Assembly: GCF_002632465.1 (NCBI RefSeq)
Contig: NZ_NIBS01000005.1
Span: 175,678 to 239,677, forward strand
Direction: 5' to 3'
DNA length: 64,000 nucleotides
Origin: Xenorhabdus budapestensis
GTDB taxonomy: Bacteria; Pseudomonadota; Gammaproteobacteria; Enterobacterales; Enterobacteriaceae
The position numbers and the translations under genes are program-made. This document shows positions 36,618 to 46,565 of the stretch, in pieces (the first letter of the stretch is position 1; every line of letters begins with the position of its first letter). The notes below the pieces were generated by a model. The model ran no database searches. It saw only the letters and a program-made list of their open reading frames with translations, and was not told the origin of the DNA.

Positions 36618-39146
36618 TCAGAACAGTTCGTGGCTCTCGCCATTCTCTGTCACTGTCGTTCCCGCCTCTGGTACGGCATATTCCGTCGGCTGCGTACCTT
36701 CAATAAAATATTCCTTACGGGTATTTGCTCCACCATTGGAGAGCTTGCCTGTCGCCCGATCAATTGTGACAGACACAATACCTTCTGGCGGTTCCATCAC
36801 TTTTTCCACAACGCCTTCCAATGTCATTTTCATGAAATCATCCCAAATTGGCTGCGCCGTTTTCGCTCCACCTTCCCCTTTCAGAGCGGGTGTGCGCCCC
36901 AGACTTTTACTGTGCTCATCGAAACCAATCCAGACCGTCGCAACCATATCTGGCCCATAACCTGAGAACCACGCATCTTTCGAGCTGTTGGTTGTCCCGG
37001 TTTTGCCACCAATATCACGGCGCTTCAAATCACGAGCAGCACGCCAGCCTGTTCCCATCCAGCCCGGTTCACCAAAGATATTGGTTTTCAGAGCGTCATG
37101 GATCAGAAACGCCAACGGTGTGCTGATAACATGCGGAGCATACTGCTGATCATCGGTATGCACATTAGGCACTACACTTTCCAGATCCGGCTGCGGTAAA
37201 GCAGGTTCGGCGGAAAGATTGGAATGGGCTACGTTTTCAATCGAATCTTCGGATAATTCAATGGAACGGGCGGTATCACCATAGATCACAGGAATATCGG
37301 TACACTGCGGACAAGCAATCTTCGGTTTCGTTTCAAACAGAATTTTTCCTTCATCATTCTCAATTTTGTTAATGAAATAAGGATCGACCAGATAACCGCC
37401 ATTCGCCATCACTGCATAACCACGCACTAATTGCATTGGCGTGAAAGAAGGAGACCCCAATGCCAACGACTCTGTGCGGACAACATTTTCACCTGGCAAA
37501 CCAAAGCGTTTCAGGTAATCAGCGGCATAATCAACGCCCATTGCACGCATGGCACGCACCATCACTACGTTCTTGGATTGCCCCAATCCCTGACGCAGAC
37601 GAATCGGGCCATCATAGGTTGAGGGAGAATTTTTCGGACGCCAGTCAGTACCCGCGCCTGCATCCCAACGACTAATAGGTGCATCGTTAAGCAACGATGC
37701 CAGTGTCAGACCTTTATCCATCGCTGCGGTATACAGGAATGGTTTGATATTGGAGCCAACCTGACGCAACGATTGAGTTACACGGTTAAATTTACTCAAT
37801 TCAAAATTAAATCCACCGACCAATGCTTCTATCGCACCATTCATCGGGTTGATGGAAACCAGCGCAGCATTAACTTCCGGCAATTGAGCCAGCCACCAGA
37901 TATTATTGACTTTTCTGACCCAAATCTGTTCACCTGCCCGAATCACTTCATTAACACTTTGCGGTGCAGGCCCTTGCAAATTGTCAGTCTTGAATCGACG
38001 TGCCCAGCGAACGCCTGTCATAGTCAGTTCAACTTTACTGCCATCCGTCAAAATAACTTCAGCCTGAGTTGCGTTGGCTCTCGTCACGACGGCAGGCAAT
38101 AAAGGGTCATATTTCTGCAAAGTTTTCAGTTTATCGATAATCTGAGACTGGCTCCATGCCGGTTGGCCAACTTTCCATAACACTTCCTGAGCACCGCGAT
38201 AACCATGACGGACATCATAGTCAATCACATTGGTACGAACAGCATCAACAGCCGCTAGCTGAGGTTTGCGTGTAATCGTGGTATAGACCTTATAGCCATC
38301 CGTATAAGCATTTTCACCATAGCGGTTAATCATTTCCTGCCTTACCATTTCAGTCAGGTAAGGAGCAGAGAAAACAATCTGCGGAGTGTGGTAACGGGCA
38401 ATTAATTTCTCACTTCTTGCCTGATAATATTGCTGCTGAGTGATGTATCCCTCCTCCAGCATACGCCCCAATACCACATTGCGGCGATTAAGCGCCCGCT
38501 CATGAGAATAGAGTGGATTAAAGGTAGAAGGCGCTTTCGGTAATCCGGCAATCATCGCCATTTCACCCAAAGTCAATTCATTAACGTTCTTGCCAAAATA
38601 GACATGTGCTGCGGCACCGACACCATAAGCACGATAACCAAGGTAGATTTTGTTGAGATATAGCTCAAGAATTTCATTCTTGGTTAACAGTTGCTCGACC
38701 TTAATCGCCAGAAACGCTTCTTTAGCCTTACGTATTAAAGTCTTTTCCGGACTGAGGAAAAAGTTTCTCGCAAGTTGCTGAGTAATGGTACTTGCCCCTT
38801 GAGAAGCATGACCAGAAGTCATCACAACTGAGACCGCACGAATAATACCTATTGGATCAACACCGTGGTGTTCATAAAAACGACTATCTTCCGTGGCAAT
38901 AAAGGCTTTCACCATTAAAGGAGGTATTTCGGACAAGGTCAGCGGCAAACGACGTTTTTCACCATATTGGGCAATCAGTTCGCCATCAGCACTGAACACC
39001 TGCATTGGTGTCTGTAATCGGACATCCTTTAAAGTCGCGACATCTGGCAACTGTGGCTCGATATATTTGTACAAACCCAAAATCGAGGCGGTTCCCAATA
39101 AAATGCAAACAACGACAAGGATCAAAAAATACTTTATGAACTTCAC
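36618..39146 (-). CDS. mrcA: Penicillin-binding protein 1A, bifunctional
   Basis: 842 residues (E. coli 850). Polymerises glycan strands and cross-links peptides of peptidoglycan at the inner membrane. An N-terminal signal anchor (YFLILVVVCILLGTASILGLY) is followed by the GT51 glycosyltransferase domain (FIATEDSRFYEHHGVD with the catalytic Glu, QGASTITQQLARN) and the transpeptidase domain with SxxK as GSNIKPFLYTA, an SxN-type site region, and KTGTTNSSKDAW. The PBP1A-specific OB-like insert lies between. It converges on the toxin gene and diverges from the hof operon, as expected from the enterobacterial layout. Confidence 0.97.
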   Translation of the reverse strand: MKFIKYFLILVVVCILLGTASILGLYKYIEPQLPDVATLKDVRLQTPMQVFSADGELIAQYGEKRRLPLTLSEIPPLMVKAFIATEDSRFYEHHGVDPIGIIRAVSVVMTSGHASQGASTITQQLARNFFLSPEKTLIRKAKEAFLAIKVEQLLTKNEILELYLNKIYLGYRAYGVGAAAHVYFGKNVNELTLGEMAMIAGLPKAPSTFNPLYSHERALNRRNVVLGRMLEEGYITQQQYYQARSEKLIARYHTPQIVFSAPYLTEMVRQEMINRYGENAYTDGYKVYTTITRKPQLAAVDAVRTNVIDYDVRHGYRGAQEVLWKVGQPAWSQSQIIDKLKTLQKYDPLLPAVVTRANATQAEVILTDGSKVELTMTGVRWARRFKTDNLQGPAPQSVNEVIRAGEQIWVRKVNNIWWLAQLPEVNAALVSINPMNGAIEALVGGFNFELSKFNRVTQSLRQVGSNIKPFLYTAAMDKGLTLASLLNDAPISRWDAGAGTDWRPKNSPSTYDGPIRLRQGLGQSKNVVMVRAMRAMGVDYAADYLKRFGLPGENVVRTESLALGSPSFTPMQLVRGYAVMANGGYLVDPYFINKIENDEGKILFETKPKIACPQCTDIPVIYGDTARSIELSEDSIENVAHSNLSAEPALPQPDLESVVPNVHTDDQQYAPHVISTPLAFLIHDALKTNIFGEPGWMGTGWRAARDLKRRDIGGKTGTTNSSKDAWFSGYGPDMVATVWIGFDEHSKSLGRTPALKGEGGAKTAQPIWDDFMKMTLEGVVEKVMEPPEGIVSVTIDRATGKLSNGGANTRKEYFIEGTQPTEYAVPEAGTTVTENGESHELF

Positions 39147-39280
39147 CTGAAATTTCTCACGCCATGTTAATGAGGCAATTTATAAACGATTAGTACGTAG
39201 TATAAAGGCTATACAACACAATGAATATGTCCTTTCATTAATAACAATTTGTCACTAATCACTGATAAGGAGATCACGAT

Positions 39281-40183
39281 ATGTACCTATCAAGATGGTA
39301 TATCGGATTGGATATCCATGAACATTACATTCGGGCAATCGCGGCTATTAAACGTCGCAATGGCTGGCAACTCCGTCATTGCTGGCAATACTCTTTATTT
39401 AACGAGATACCGTTATTTAATGAAATACCATTATTACAAGACACATCACACGGCACTGTCTCAGGAGGGTGGTTACAGCACCCTGAAAAATTACAGTACA
39501 TTTTAATGCAATGGCGTCAAATATTACCTAACAAGATTAAATTAAGGCTGGCACTGCCTGTTCAGCAAACCTTACAGAAACAGATCGCTTTGCCTCACCA
39601 CATCTCATTACAGGAGCCGGAACTCGGATGGTTTATTCACGCCAATGCTGAAAAGCAATTTCCTGTCACTGATCTTGCCCTGGATTATCGAGTTCATGGT
39701 CAGCAAATCTGCATCAGTGCAACCCGACAAAAAGATCTCAACTTCTGGATTGAACTACTCGCAGACATCGGTTTATTCCCTGATGCCATCGATATTGCGC
39801 CCTGTGCATTACGTTATACAGCAGGATCTGCCGGCATTCCCAATGACAGTTGGTTGATCCATAAACGGATAACTGACTGGCTGTGGGTCGCTCCAGCTAA
39901 TCTCCCTTTTAATTATGGATTGATCTCAACCCAGTCTCATCCATTTCTGGCACAAGTTATTAACCAGTTACCCATTACAACAGAAAGTAAAAACCACACC
40001 ATTTATTACAGTGACGAACAATCTACTGATATCAATAAAGAAAAACAGCAAACCGTACCCAAAGAACCCGTTCATATCTGGCATATGCTGGCAGCATTTC
40101 GCCATTATCAGCCTCCGTTACCGACACAAACAGATGCTTTCATTATCGCCGCCGGGCTGGCTCTCAGACCGGATGATCAATGA
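39281..40183 (+). CDS. hofM: HofM, PilM-like DNA-utilisation/pilus assembly protein
   Basis: 300 residues. PilM-type actin-like protein on the inner face of the membrane; in the com/hof set it supports use of extracellular DNA as nutrient and type IV pilus-type uptake. The start (WYIGLDIHEHYIRAIAAIKRR) has the PilM/ATPase phosphate-1-like motif. DLALDYRVHGQQICISATRQKDLNFWIELLAD matches the family middle, and the tail ends FIIAAGLALR. Preceded by AAGGAG. First of four tightly packed genes. Its length is usual for enterobacterial HofM. Confidence 0.88.
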   Translation: MYLSRWYIGLDIHEHYIRAIAAIKRRNGWQLRHCWQYSLFNEIPLFNEIPLLQDTSHGTVSGGWLQHPEKLQYILMQWRQILPNKIKLRLALPVQQTLQKQIALPHHISLQEPELGWFIHANAEKQFPVTDLALDYRVHGQQICISATRQKDLNFWIELLADIGLFPDAIDIAPCALRYTAGSAGIPNDSWLIHKRITDWLWVAPANLPFNYGLISTQSHPFLAQVINQLPITTESKNHTIYYSDEQSTDINKEKQQTVPKEPVHIWHMLAAFRHYQPPLPTQTDAFIIAAGLALRPDDQ

Positions 40184-40195
40184 CTTGGATGACCA

Positions 40196-40750
40196 ATGAT
40201 GTATCAGGTTAATTTCTTACCCTGGCGTCAGGCAAAGCTTAAACGCCAATACCGGAAATGGGGATTGTTTCTTGTCCTGCAATTGATTCTATGGGGGGCT
40301 TTTTTCGTATTTACCTCAATACAACAACAGCAGAAAATCGAACAATCTCACGATCAATTTGCCCAAAATAGCCAGCAACTTGAGCAATTAAAACAAATTA
40401 TCAGTGAAACAGAACAAGCGGCTCATCATCACCATCAGTTGACCCAACAGTTAAGGAAAAAACAGATATTCATGGAACAGAATCAACGATATTTACAGCT
40501 ATTTCGCCAACTTCCTCATTTATTACCGGAGAAAAGCTGGCTTACTGCTTTCAGCGATGACACCGGACAATTAGTTTTTGCAGCCAACAGCCAAAGTTAT
40601 GAGGATGTCTCCAACTTACTGGATAACCTGACGGGTAATACTTCACTTATCAATGTCCAGTTGAAAAAAATGACCACCACATCTGAGGATTACCTCAAGG
40701 TATTCACCATTGATGCAGACTGGTTAATAGGAGACAGAAATGAGAAATAA
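40196..40750 (+). CDS. hofN: HofN, PilN-like membrane protein
   Basis: 184 residues. Bitopic inner-membrane protein of the pilus/DNA-uptake platform. It begins YQVNFLPWRQAKLKRQYRKW, where NFLPWR is the conserved PilN cytoplasmic motif that docks on PilM, followed by one membrane helix (LFLVLQLILWGAFFVF) and a long glutamine-rich coiled coil. The start may be either of two adjacent ATGs. It overlaps hofO by 11 bases. Confidence 0.87.
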   Translation: MMYQVNFLPWRQAKLKRQYRKWGLFLVLQLILWGAFFVFTSIQQQQKIEQSHDQFAQNSQQLEQLKQIISETEQAAHHHHQLTQQLRKKQIFMEQNQRYLQLFRQLPHLLPEKSWLTAFSDDTGQLVFAANSQSYEDVSNLLDNLTGNTSLINVQLKKMTTTSEDYLKVFTIDADWLIGDRNEK

Positions 40751-41282
40751 TTATCTTGTGTGGTTATTTCGCCCCATATGGCAGTTATTTTTATTGCAGC
40801 AATTGGTGATCGTTCCTCTTATATTGGGCTGCTATTTTTTTGTCTGGCAACAGAGTGAAGATGTCATTCATTCCCTTCAGGTTAAACTGACAGAACAAAA
40901 AAATGGTCTTGCCTTATCTCAAAACCAATTTTCCGCATTACCTAATCTGACTGAGCTCCACCAACAGATCCAGAAAATAACAGTCAAGCTCAGCCAGAAC
41001 GGTCATATCTCATCGCCGCTAAAAACTACCGTCCTTAAACGGCTCCACCAGCCTTTGGTCAATTCCGGGAGTCAACTCATGGAATGGAAGAGCATCAAGG
41101 AAGGCGATCAGGTTTTATGGCATATCATACTGTCACTGACCTATGAGCAATTACTCCGTTTCATCAATGAGATTCAGCAATTACAACCTATCTTGCTGAT
41201 AAAACATCTCACAATCACACCTGCCGATAATAGTCTGACTGTCCGTATGGTGCTGAAAGATATCGGCTATGAGGAAAAATGA
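40740..41282 (+). CDS. hofO: HofO, PilO-like membrane protein
   Basis: 180 residues. One N-terminal membrane helix (LLQQLVIVPLILGCYFFVW) then a coiled coil and a small periplasmic fold (EWKSIKEGDQVLWHIILSLTYEQLLRFINEIQQL), the layout of PilO-type proteins that pair with PilN. It starts inside the end of hofN and its stop overlaps the start of the secretin gene by four bases, so translation is coupled. Confidence 0.85.
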   Translation: MRNNYLVWLFRPIWQLFLLQQLVIVPLILGCYFFVWQQSEDVIHSLQVKLTEQKNGLALSQNQFSALPNLTELHQQIQKITVKLSQNGHISSPLKTTVLKRLHQPLVNSGSQLMEWKSIKEGDQVLWHIILSLTYEQLLRFINEIQQLQPILLIKHLTITPADNSLTVRMVLKDIGYEEK

Positions 41283-42352
41283 TGAATCGTCGTGCTTTCG
41301 CTTTACTGGCCTTCCTGCTCCTGACTTTTTTCTGTTCCGCCGAAGAAATAGAACCGGAAGAAACAACTTATTCAATGACAGTGAGAGACCCTTTTCAGCC
41401 GCCAAAAAATAACGTAGATGAAGAAGTTCAGTCCTTCCCGACAGCTCAAGAAGAACAAGAAATAGAATATCAGGTTATTCCTCTGCAATACGCCGATGCC
41501 GGACAAATAACAGAGCAATTACAAAAAAACACGCCTGCTTTACTGACAAAATGGGGAAAAGTCGAACATGATAACTTAACGAATAGTTTGATATTAGAAG
41601 ATAAGTTTGATGCTATCACTCGTATCAAAAACTGGCTGAAAGAAGTGGATACACCACAACAGCAAGTGCAAATCACAGCTCATATTGTTACGAGCAGCAG
41701 AGAAGCACTGCATGAGCTGGGTATTCATTGGGGTATCACCGCCGATCCACAAAATCGCTCACTCGGCCTCAACCGCTTGAATCTGCATCAACCCGCAGGA
41801 AATCAAAGCCATCGATTGGTACTGAACACTGCCCGCATCCATGCAAACCTGTTAGAAATGGAACTCAGTGCTCTGGAGCAAGAAAATCAACTGGATATCA
41901 TCGCCAGTCCACGTCTGACCGCTTCACATCAACAACCTGCCAGTATCAAACAGGGTTCTGATATCCCTTATCTCGTTCAGAACAAAAACAAAACAACGAT
42001 TCAATTTAAGGAGGCAGTATTAGGCATGGAAGTAATTCCACACATTTTAAGACAAGGAAAAATCCGGTTAATGCTGAAAATCAGCCAGAATGCGCCCGGC
42101 CTTCCTATTAATCAGGGAGGGAATGAAAATCTGGCTATCGATAAACAGGAAATTATGACACAAGTCACCGTCAGAAGTGGTGAAACCCTCATTCTGGGTG
42201 GAATTTTTCAACAGAAAAAAGGAGCCAGCACACAAAAGGTTCCTTACTTATCAGACATTCCTCTACTAGGATCATTATTTAGCCAACAAGGAGAACGACA
42301 TAGTCGAAGAGAGCTCGTAATTTTTATCACACCTCAACTGGACGATATTTAA
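41279..42352 (+). CDS. hofQ: HofQ-type secretin with a HofP-like leader
   Basis: 357 residues against about 412 for E. coli HofQ. HofQ is the outer-membrane secretin pore of the DNA-utilisation machine. Residues ~75-357 match HofQ: VIPLQYADAGQITEQLQKN, LDIIASPRLTASHQQPASIKQGSDIPY, FKEAVLGMEVIPHI and the C-terminal GETLILGGIFQQKK, RRELVIFITPQL. The usual first domain (the STN/N0-type domain with its VDDVPV... core) is missing. In its place stand a signal peptide (AFALLAFLLLTFFCSA) and MTVRDPFQPPKN, which resembles the RDPFKPP motif near the front of HofP. No separate hofP gene exists here, so the gene looks like a hofP-hofQ deletion hybrid. Whether it still assembles a pore is unknown. Confidence 0.85.
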   Translation: MMNRRAFALLAFLLLTFFCSAEEIEPEETTYSMTVRDPFQPPKNNVDEEVQSFPTAQEEQEIEYQVIPLQYADAGQITEQLQKNTPALLTKWGKVEHDNLTNSLILEDKFDAITRIKNWLKEVDTPQQQVQITAHIVTSSREALHELGIHWGITADPQNRSLGLNRLNLHQPAGNQSHRLVLNTARIHANLLEMELSALEQENQLDIIASPRLTASHQQPASIKQGSDIPYLVQNKNKTTIQFKEAVLGMEVIPHILRQGKIRLMLKISQNAPGLPINQGGNENLAIDKQEIMTQVTVRSGETLILGGIFQQKKGASTQKVPYLSDIPLLGSLFSQQGERHSRRELVIFITPQLDDI

Positions 42353-42752
42353 TCAAATGAAAATATACGCATATTTATCAGTCGGTTGATAAAGATCTCT
42401 GTACTTTTTTTTCCATATTGCTGGTTATTTTTCTTGGTCTGACCTGTTTATGGATTTGACGCTGAGAGTAATTTAGCATACAAGGTTTACCTAATTGAGT
42501 GAGCAGATTTCTCATCACCAGTAAGAGCCTACCGGAATATGCATAGGTAGGGTCATAATCAGCCGGAAAAAGCATGAACCTAATTTCACGGGTTCGTGCA
42601 GATTTATATAGTTGCAATATAGGCTGATGTGTTGAGATAATTTTTCTATCTGATCTCACATTCTCACTCATGAGGTTTCAGTTTAGGTCCCGCGGCTAAT
42701 CTGATTGGCGGGGCGGGTTATCATTAACAAATATCTTAGTAATACCAAAAAC
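42353..42752. other. hofQ-aroK intergenic region
   Basis: About 400 bases. A 97-codon minus-strand frame is present but has no family signature or ribosome site and is not called. The right part should carry the aroK promoter(s); none is assigned. Confidence 0.5.
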
Positions 42753-43274
42753 ATGGCAGAGAAACGCAATATCTTTCTGGTTGGGCCTATGGGTGCCGGC
42801 AAAAGCACTATTGGTCGTCAGTTAGCTCAGCAACTCAATATGGAGTTTTACGACTCTGATCAAGAAATTGAGCGACGTACCGGAGCTGACGTGGGCTGGG
42901 TATTCGATGTGGAAGGCGAAGAAGGCTTCCGTGAACGCGAAGAAAAAATAATTAACGAACTGACTGAGAAACAAGGCATTGTATTGGCAACTGGGGGGGG
43001 TTCAGTTAAATCAAAAGAAACCCGCAATCGTCTGTCTGCCCGTGGTGTGGTCGTCTATTTAGAAACAACCATCGAAAAACAGTTAGCTCGTACCCAGCGC
43101 GACAAAAAACGCCCTTTACTTCAAGTTGATGCACCAGCCCGTGAAGTTTTAGAAAATCTGGCTGATGAGCGCAATCCTCTTTATGAGGAAATTGCTGACC
43201 TGACTATACGTACAGATGAGCAAAGTGCCAAAGTTGTAGCTAACCAAATTATTGAGCTATTGGAAAAAAATTGA
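42753..43274 (+). CDS. aroK: Shikimate kinase I
   Basis: 173 residues, the same as E. coli AroK. Phosphorylates shikimate at the 3-OH with ATP, fifth step of chorismate synthesis, cytoplasmic. P-loop GPMGAGKST, substrate residues in [13 protein letters not shown] and the FREREE region, GGGSV, and lid residues in RDKKRPLL. The ATG at 42753 ([11 protein letters not shown]) is chosen by family length; the frame opens 48 bases earlier. First gene of the classic aroK-aroB-damX-dam-rpe-gph-trpS superoperon. Confidence 0.97.
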   Translation: MAEKRNIFLVGPMGAGKSTIGRQLAQQLNMEFYDSDQEIERRTGADVGWVFDVEGEEGFREREEKIINELTEKQGIVLATGGGSVKSKETRNRLSARGVVVYLETTIEKQLARTQRDKKRPLLQVDAPAREVLENLADERNPLYEEIADLTIRTDEQSAKVVANQIIELLEKN

Positions 43275-43319
43275 TCTTTGCGGACTCGCTCCGCAACGCA
43301 CGATAAGGCGAAAGCTGAT

Positions 43320-44408
43320 ATGGAACAAGTGATTGTTACGTTAGGTGAAAGAAGCTATCCGATTACCATCGCCCAAGGGCTGTTTTCCAGCAGTGAAGCA
43401 TTCAAGCCCCTGCAATCTGGTCAGCAGGTCATGATAGTGACCAATGAAACACTGGCACCCCTGTATCTTGAACAGGTAAAATCCACATTGCAGAGTATGG
43501 GTCTTCGGGTAAATGAAGTTATCTTGCCTGACGGTGAACAATACAAATCACTTTTTGTGCTCAATGATATATTTTCTGCCTTACTGGAAAATAATCATGG
43601 TCGTGACACAACGCTTATCGCTCTCGGTGGTGGTGTCATCGGTGATATGACGGGGTTTGCTGCCGCCAGCTATCAACGCGGTGTTCGTTTCATTCAGATA
43701 CCCACCACTCTACTCGCTCAGGTTGACTCTTCCGTTGGTGGAAAAACAGGGGTCAACCATCTCCTTGGCAAAAACATGATTGGGGCGTTTTACCAGCCAG
43801 CCTCCGTTGTCATTGATCTCAATTGTTTAAATACCCTGCCAGCCCAAGAGCTGTATGCAGGTTTAGCGGAAGTGATCAAATATGGCGTGATCCTGGATGG
43901 TGAGTTTTTTAGCTGGCTTGAAGACAATATTGAGAAATTACTGGCTCTTGATCATCAGGCAATGGCTTACTGTATCCGTCGTTGCTGTGAATTGAAGGCA
44001 TTTGTCGTCGCAACAGATGAATATGAACGCAGTGGAATGCGGGCTTTATTAAATCTCGGCCATACTTTCGGACATGCCATTGAAGCGAACATGGGTTATG
44101 GCATCTGGCTGCATGGTCAAGCTGTCGCGGCGGGTATAGTGATGGCTGCACGGGCTTCTGAACTTGTTGGAACATTTTCCAGTCAAGATACACAACGCAT
44201 TATCAACTTGCTGAAAAGGGCAAAACTACCCGTTCACGGCCCGGCAGTAATGTCCCCTGAAGATTATTTACCTCACATGATGCGTGATAAAAAAGTGTCT
44301 GCGGGTAAACTTCATCTGATTTTGCCCAAGGCGATCGGGAAAGCAGAACTTCGTTCTGATATCAGTACAGACGTCATATTAGATGCCATCCGACGTTGCA
44401 GAGAATGA
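43320..44408 (+). CDS. aroB: 3-Dehydroquinate synthase
   Basis: 362 residues. Converts DAHP to 3-dehydroquinate with NAD+ and a divalent metal, second step of the shikimate path. NAD-binding [19 protein letters not shown] and [20 protein letters not shown], metal ligands in GLAEVIKYG and [12 protein letters not shown], and [10 protein letters not shown]. The ATG at 43320 ([15 protein letters not shown]) matches E. coli AroB and is preceded by AAGGCG; the upstream extension of the frame is not family-like. A small hairpin (TTGCGGA/TCCGCAA) sits between aroK and aroB. Confidence 0.97.
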   Translation: MEQVIVTLGERSYPITIAQGLFSSSEAFKPLQSGQQVMIVTNETLAPLYLEQVKSTLQSMGLRVNEVILPDGEQYKSLFVLNDIFSALLENNHGRDTTLIALGGGVIGDMTGFAAASYQRGVRFIQIPTTLLAQVDSSVGGKTGVNHLLGKNMIGAFYQPASVVIDLNCLNTLPAQELYAGLAEVIKYGVILDGEFFSWLEDNIEKLLALDHQAMAYCIRRCCELKAFVVATDEYERSGMRALLNLGHTFGHAIEANMGYGIWLHGQAVAAGIVMAARASELVGTFSSQDTQRIINLLKRAKLPVHGPAVMSPEDYLPHMMRDKKVSAGKLHLILPKAIGKAELRSDISTDVILDAIRRCRE

Positions 44409-44461
44409 TCCATCATTCTCCGGTTATTTGTTATAAAATAGCTACATTGACAGATTTGCCT

Positions 44462-44515
44462 GATAGCTTTCAAGTTGCCACCAACAAAGAGGCAACTTGA
44501 AAGATAGAGGGTATA
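44462..44515. repeat. Dispersed palindromic repeat, copy 2
   Basis: Inverted copy of the element at 25281-25344. CTTTCAAGTTGCC pairs with GGCAACTTGAAAG around CACCAACAAAGA, followed by ATAGAGGGTATA. It lies between aroB and damX and could form a long hairpin in the operon transcript. Confidence 0.75.
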
Positions 44516-44608
44516 ATACATTATCAGTTTTATTATCGGTTTTAGTTAGGTCAGGCTGCCAAACCTATAGAATAGTAATTGGCAGTATTATCTCGATTGG
44601 GAGGGCAT

Positions 44609-45604
44609 ATGGACGAATTAAAATCAGAAAATAAGCAAGAAACAAAAAATGAATTTAAACCTGATGCTTCTGATCGCCGCCCTCAGCGATCACGAACTCA
44701 AAACCAGCGCCCAAAGCTGGCAGTATCACGCCAACAAATGATGATTGGGGTCGGTATACTGGTACTTTTACTGCTGATTATCACTATCAGTTCTGCTCTG
44801 AAATCCCCAACTGAGCATGAAAAACAGCAATCACAGAATTCAGTCGAGAAAAGTATCGATCTGTCGGGCTCTCCATCATCTTCTACTAACACGCAAACGA
44901 CTAATGCGCAAAATAGTATGCAGGAAAATCCATCTGAACCTGCCACATCGGCACCATCAACGAATCATCCGCGCGAAATCGGTATGCCACCAATCAACAG
45001 TACGCCTAGTCAGGATCTCGCTCCTGCAACAACCGGAATCGGTGGCTACAACCAGCGCATAGAGTTACCTGGCGATATTTCTGATACTTTGAATCAACAA
45101 CAGAGCAACATTAACAATACCGTACAAAAAAATCGGTCATCATCACAACCGGTTCCATCACAAAATAACCCGGTAAAACAAACGGTAACACCGCCAGTAG
45201 AACAGAAAAAAACTGAAAAGGTTGCACCTCCCAAAATAGGAAAAACAGACAAGCAGCACAAGGAAACAGCTAAACCTGCCATCATCGATCATCAGGGGAA
45301 TAAGCAGAGTGTTGCAAATGCAGCAGGTGACTTACTGAAAGTACCTGCAAATCGATTTACACTTCAATTAAGTAGCGCTAGTCGATCTGATACCTTGATC
45401 GCTTTTGCGAAAAAGAATAACCTTGCTAACTACAAGGTTTATGAAACCAAACGTAATGATAAGACATGGTTTATTTTGATCTACGGTAGCTACAACTCCG
45501 CTTCTGAGGCCAAAAAGGCAATTTCTTCACTCCCTACAGGCATTCAGACACAAAAACCTTGGGTAAGAAAACTACAACAGGTTCATCAAGATCTGAAAAA
45601 ATAA
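44609..45604 (+). CDS. damX: DamX, SPOR-domain cell-division protein
   Basis: 331 residues, shorter than E. coli DamX (about 428). A bitopic inner-membrane protein that finds the division septum through its SPOR domain, which binds glycan strands stripped of stem peptides. Charged cytoplasmic segment, one helix (MMIGVGILVLLLLIITI, ~residues 44-60), a long low-complexity Ser/Pro/Gln linker and a C-terminal SPOR domain (RFTLQLSSASRSDTL, then TWFILIYGSYNSASEAKKAI, WVRKL). The ATG at 44609 follows GGGAGG. The shorter length is due to the linker. Confidence 0.93.
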   Translation: MDELKSENKQETKNEFKPDASDRRPQRSRTQNQRPKLAVSRQQMMIGVGILVLLLLIITISSALKSPTEHEKQQSQNSVEKSIDLSGSPSSSTNTQTTNAQNSMQENPSEPATSAPSTNHPREIGMPPINSTPSQDLAPATTGIGGYNQRIELPGDISDTLNQQQSNINNTVQKNRSSSQPVPSQNNPVKQTVTPPVEQKKTEKVAPPKIGKTDKQHKETAKPAIIDHQGNKQSVANAAGDLLKVPANRFTLQLSSASRSDTLIAFAKKNNLANYKVYETKRNDKTWFILIYGSYNSASEAKKAISSLPTGIQTQKPWVRKLQQVHQDLKK

Positions 45605-45689
45605 AACTATTTTTATTAGGCGCTGATATGCTGTCCTAAACAGAGTACAATCTGCGGCTCTGAAATTATTGAATACTTTATTTGACGGC

Positions 45690-46508
45690 ATGAAAAAAAA
45701 ACGCGCTTTCTTAAAATGGGCCGGTGGAAAATACCCCTTGGTGGATGACATTAAACGTTATCTGCCAGAGGGCGAGCGCTTAATTGAGCCATTTGTTGGC
45801 GCAGGCTCGGTATTCCTGAATACCGATTATGATTCTTACATCTTATCAGATATAAATAGTGATCTAATCAACCTGTACAACACAGTAAAATCCAGTGCGG
45901 ATGAATTTATTGATCATGTCCGTCCCTTATTTTTACCAGAGTTCAACACGTCTGAGATCTTCTATCACCTGAGAGAAGAGTTCAACAAAAGCAAAGATCC
46001 ATTCTATCGCAGTGTGTTGTTTCTGTATCTTAATCGCCACTGTTATAACGGCCTTTGCCGCTATAACTCACGGGGCGAGTTTAACGTTCCTTTCGGGCGC
46101 TATAAAAAACCTTATTTTCCAGAAAATGAGTTGTACTGGTTTGCCGAAAAATCCCAGAAGGCCTCCTTTATCTGCCAACATTACGGAATTGCACTAACTA
46201 AAACGTTAAAAGGCTCAGTCGTTTACTGCGATCCGCCGTATGCCCCTCTTTCAGCAACGGCAAATTTTACAGCCTACCATACAAATAGTTTTAACCTCCT
46301 GGATCAGGAAAATCTGGCGCAGCTCGCCTATAACCTCTCGTCGCAACAGGGTATTCCAGTGCTTATATCCAATCACGACACGCCGGTGACACGGGAATGG
46401 TATCATCAAGCTTCCCTTTACATTGTTAAAGCCCGCCGGACAATAAGTAGAAATATTCTTGCCCGCAGTAAAGTTGATGAACTTTTGGCGTTATACTGCC
46501 AGAAGTGA
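45690..46508 (+). CDS. dam: DNA adenine methyltransferase Dam
   Basis: 272 residues. Methylates adenine N6 in GATC, marking the parental strand for mismatch repair and timing replication. The AdoMet motif FLKWAGGKYPL at the start, FVGAGSVFLN, and catalytic DPPY in YCDPPYAPLSATANFTAY are intact. The GLCRYNSRGEFNVPFGRYKKP region is highly conserved. The ATG at 45690 matches E. coli; the frame opens at a TTG 21 bases before. Confidence 0.97.
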   Translation: MKKKRAFLKWAGGKYPLVDDIKRYLPEGERLIEPFVGAGSVFLNTDYDSYILSDINSDLINLYNTVKSSADEFIDHVRPLFLPEFNTSEIFYHLREEFNKSKDPFYRSVLFLYLNRHCYNGLCRYNSRGEFNVPFGRYKKPYFPENELYWFAEKSQKASFICQHYGIALTKTLKGSVVYCDPPYAPLSATANFTAYHTNSFNLLDQENLAQLAYNLSSQQGIPVLISNHDTPVTREWYHQASLYIVKARRTISRNILARSKVDELLALYCQK

Positions 46509-46565
46509 TTGAGGTTTCCTGCCCCTGAAATAACGGGGATAAACAATGAATTGGAGAAGAGAATA

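Noticed and set aside
42378..42671. 97-codon minus-strand frame between hofQ and aroK
   Set aside because: No family signature, no ribosome site, and it covers the place where aroK promoters are expected.
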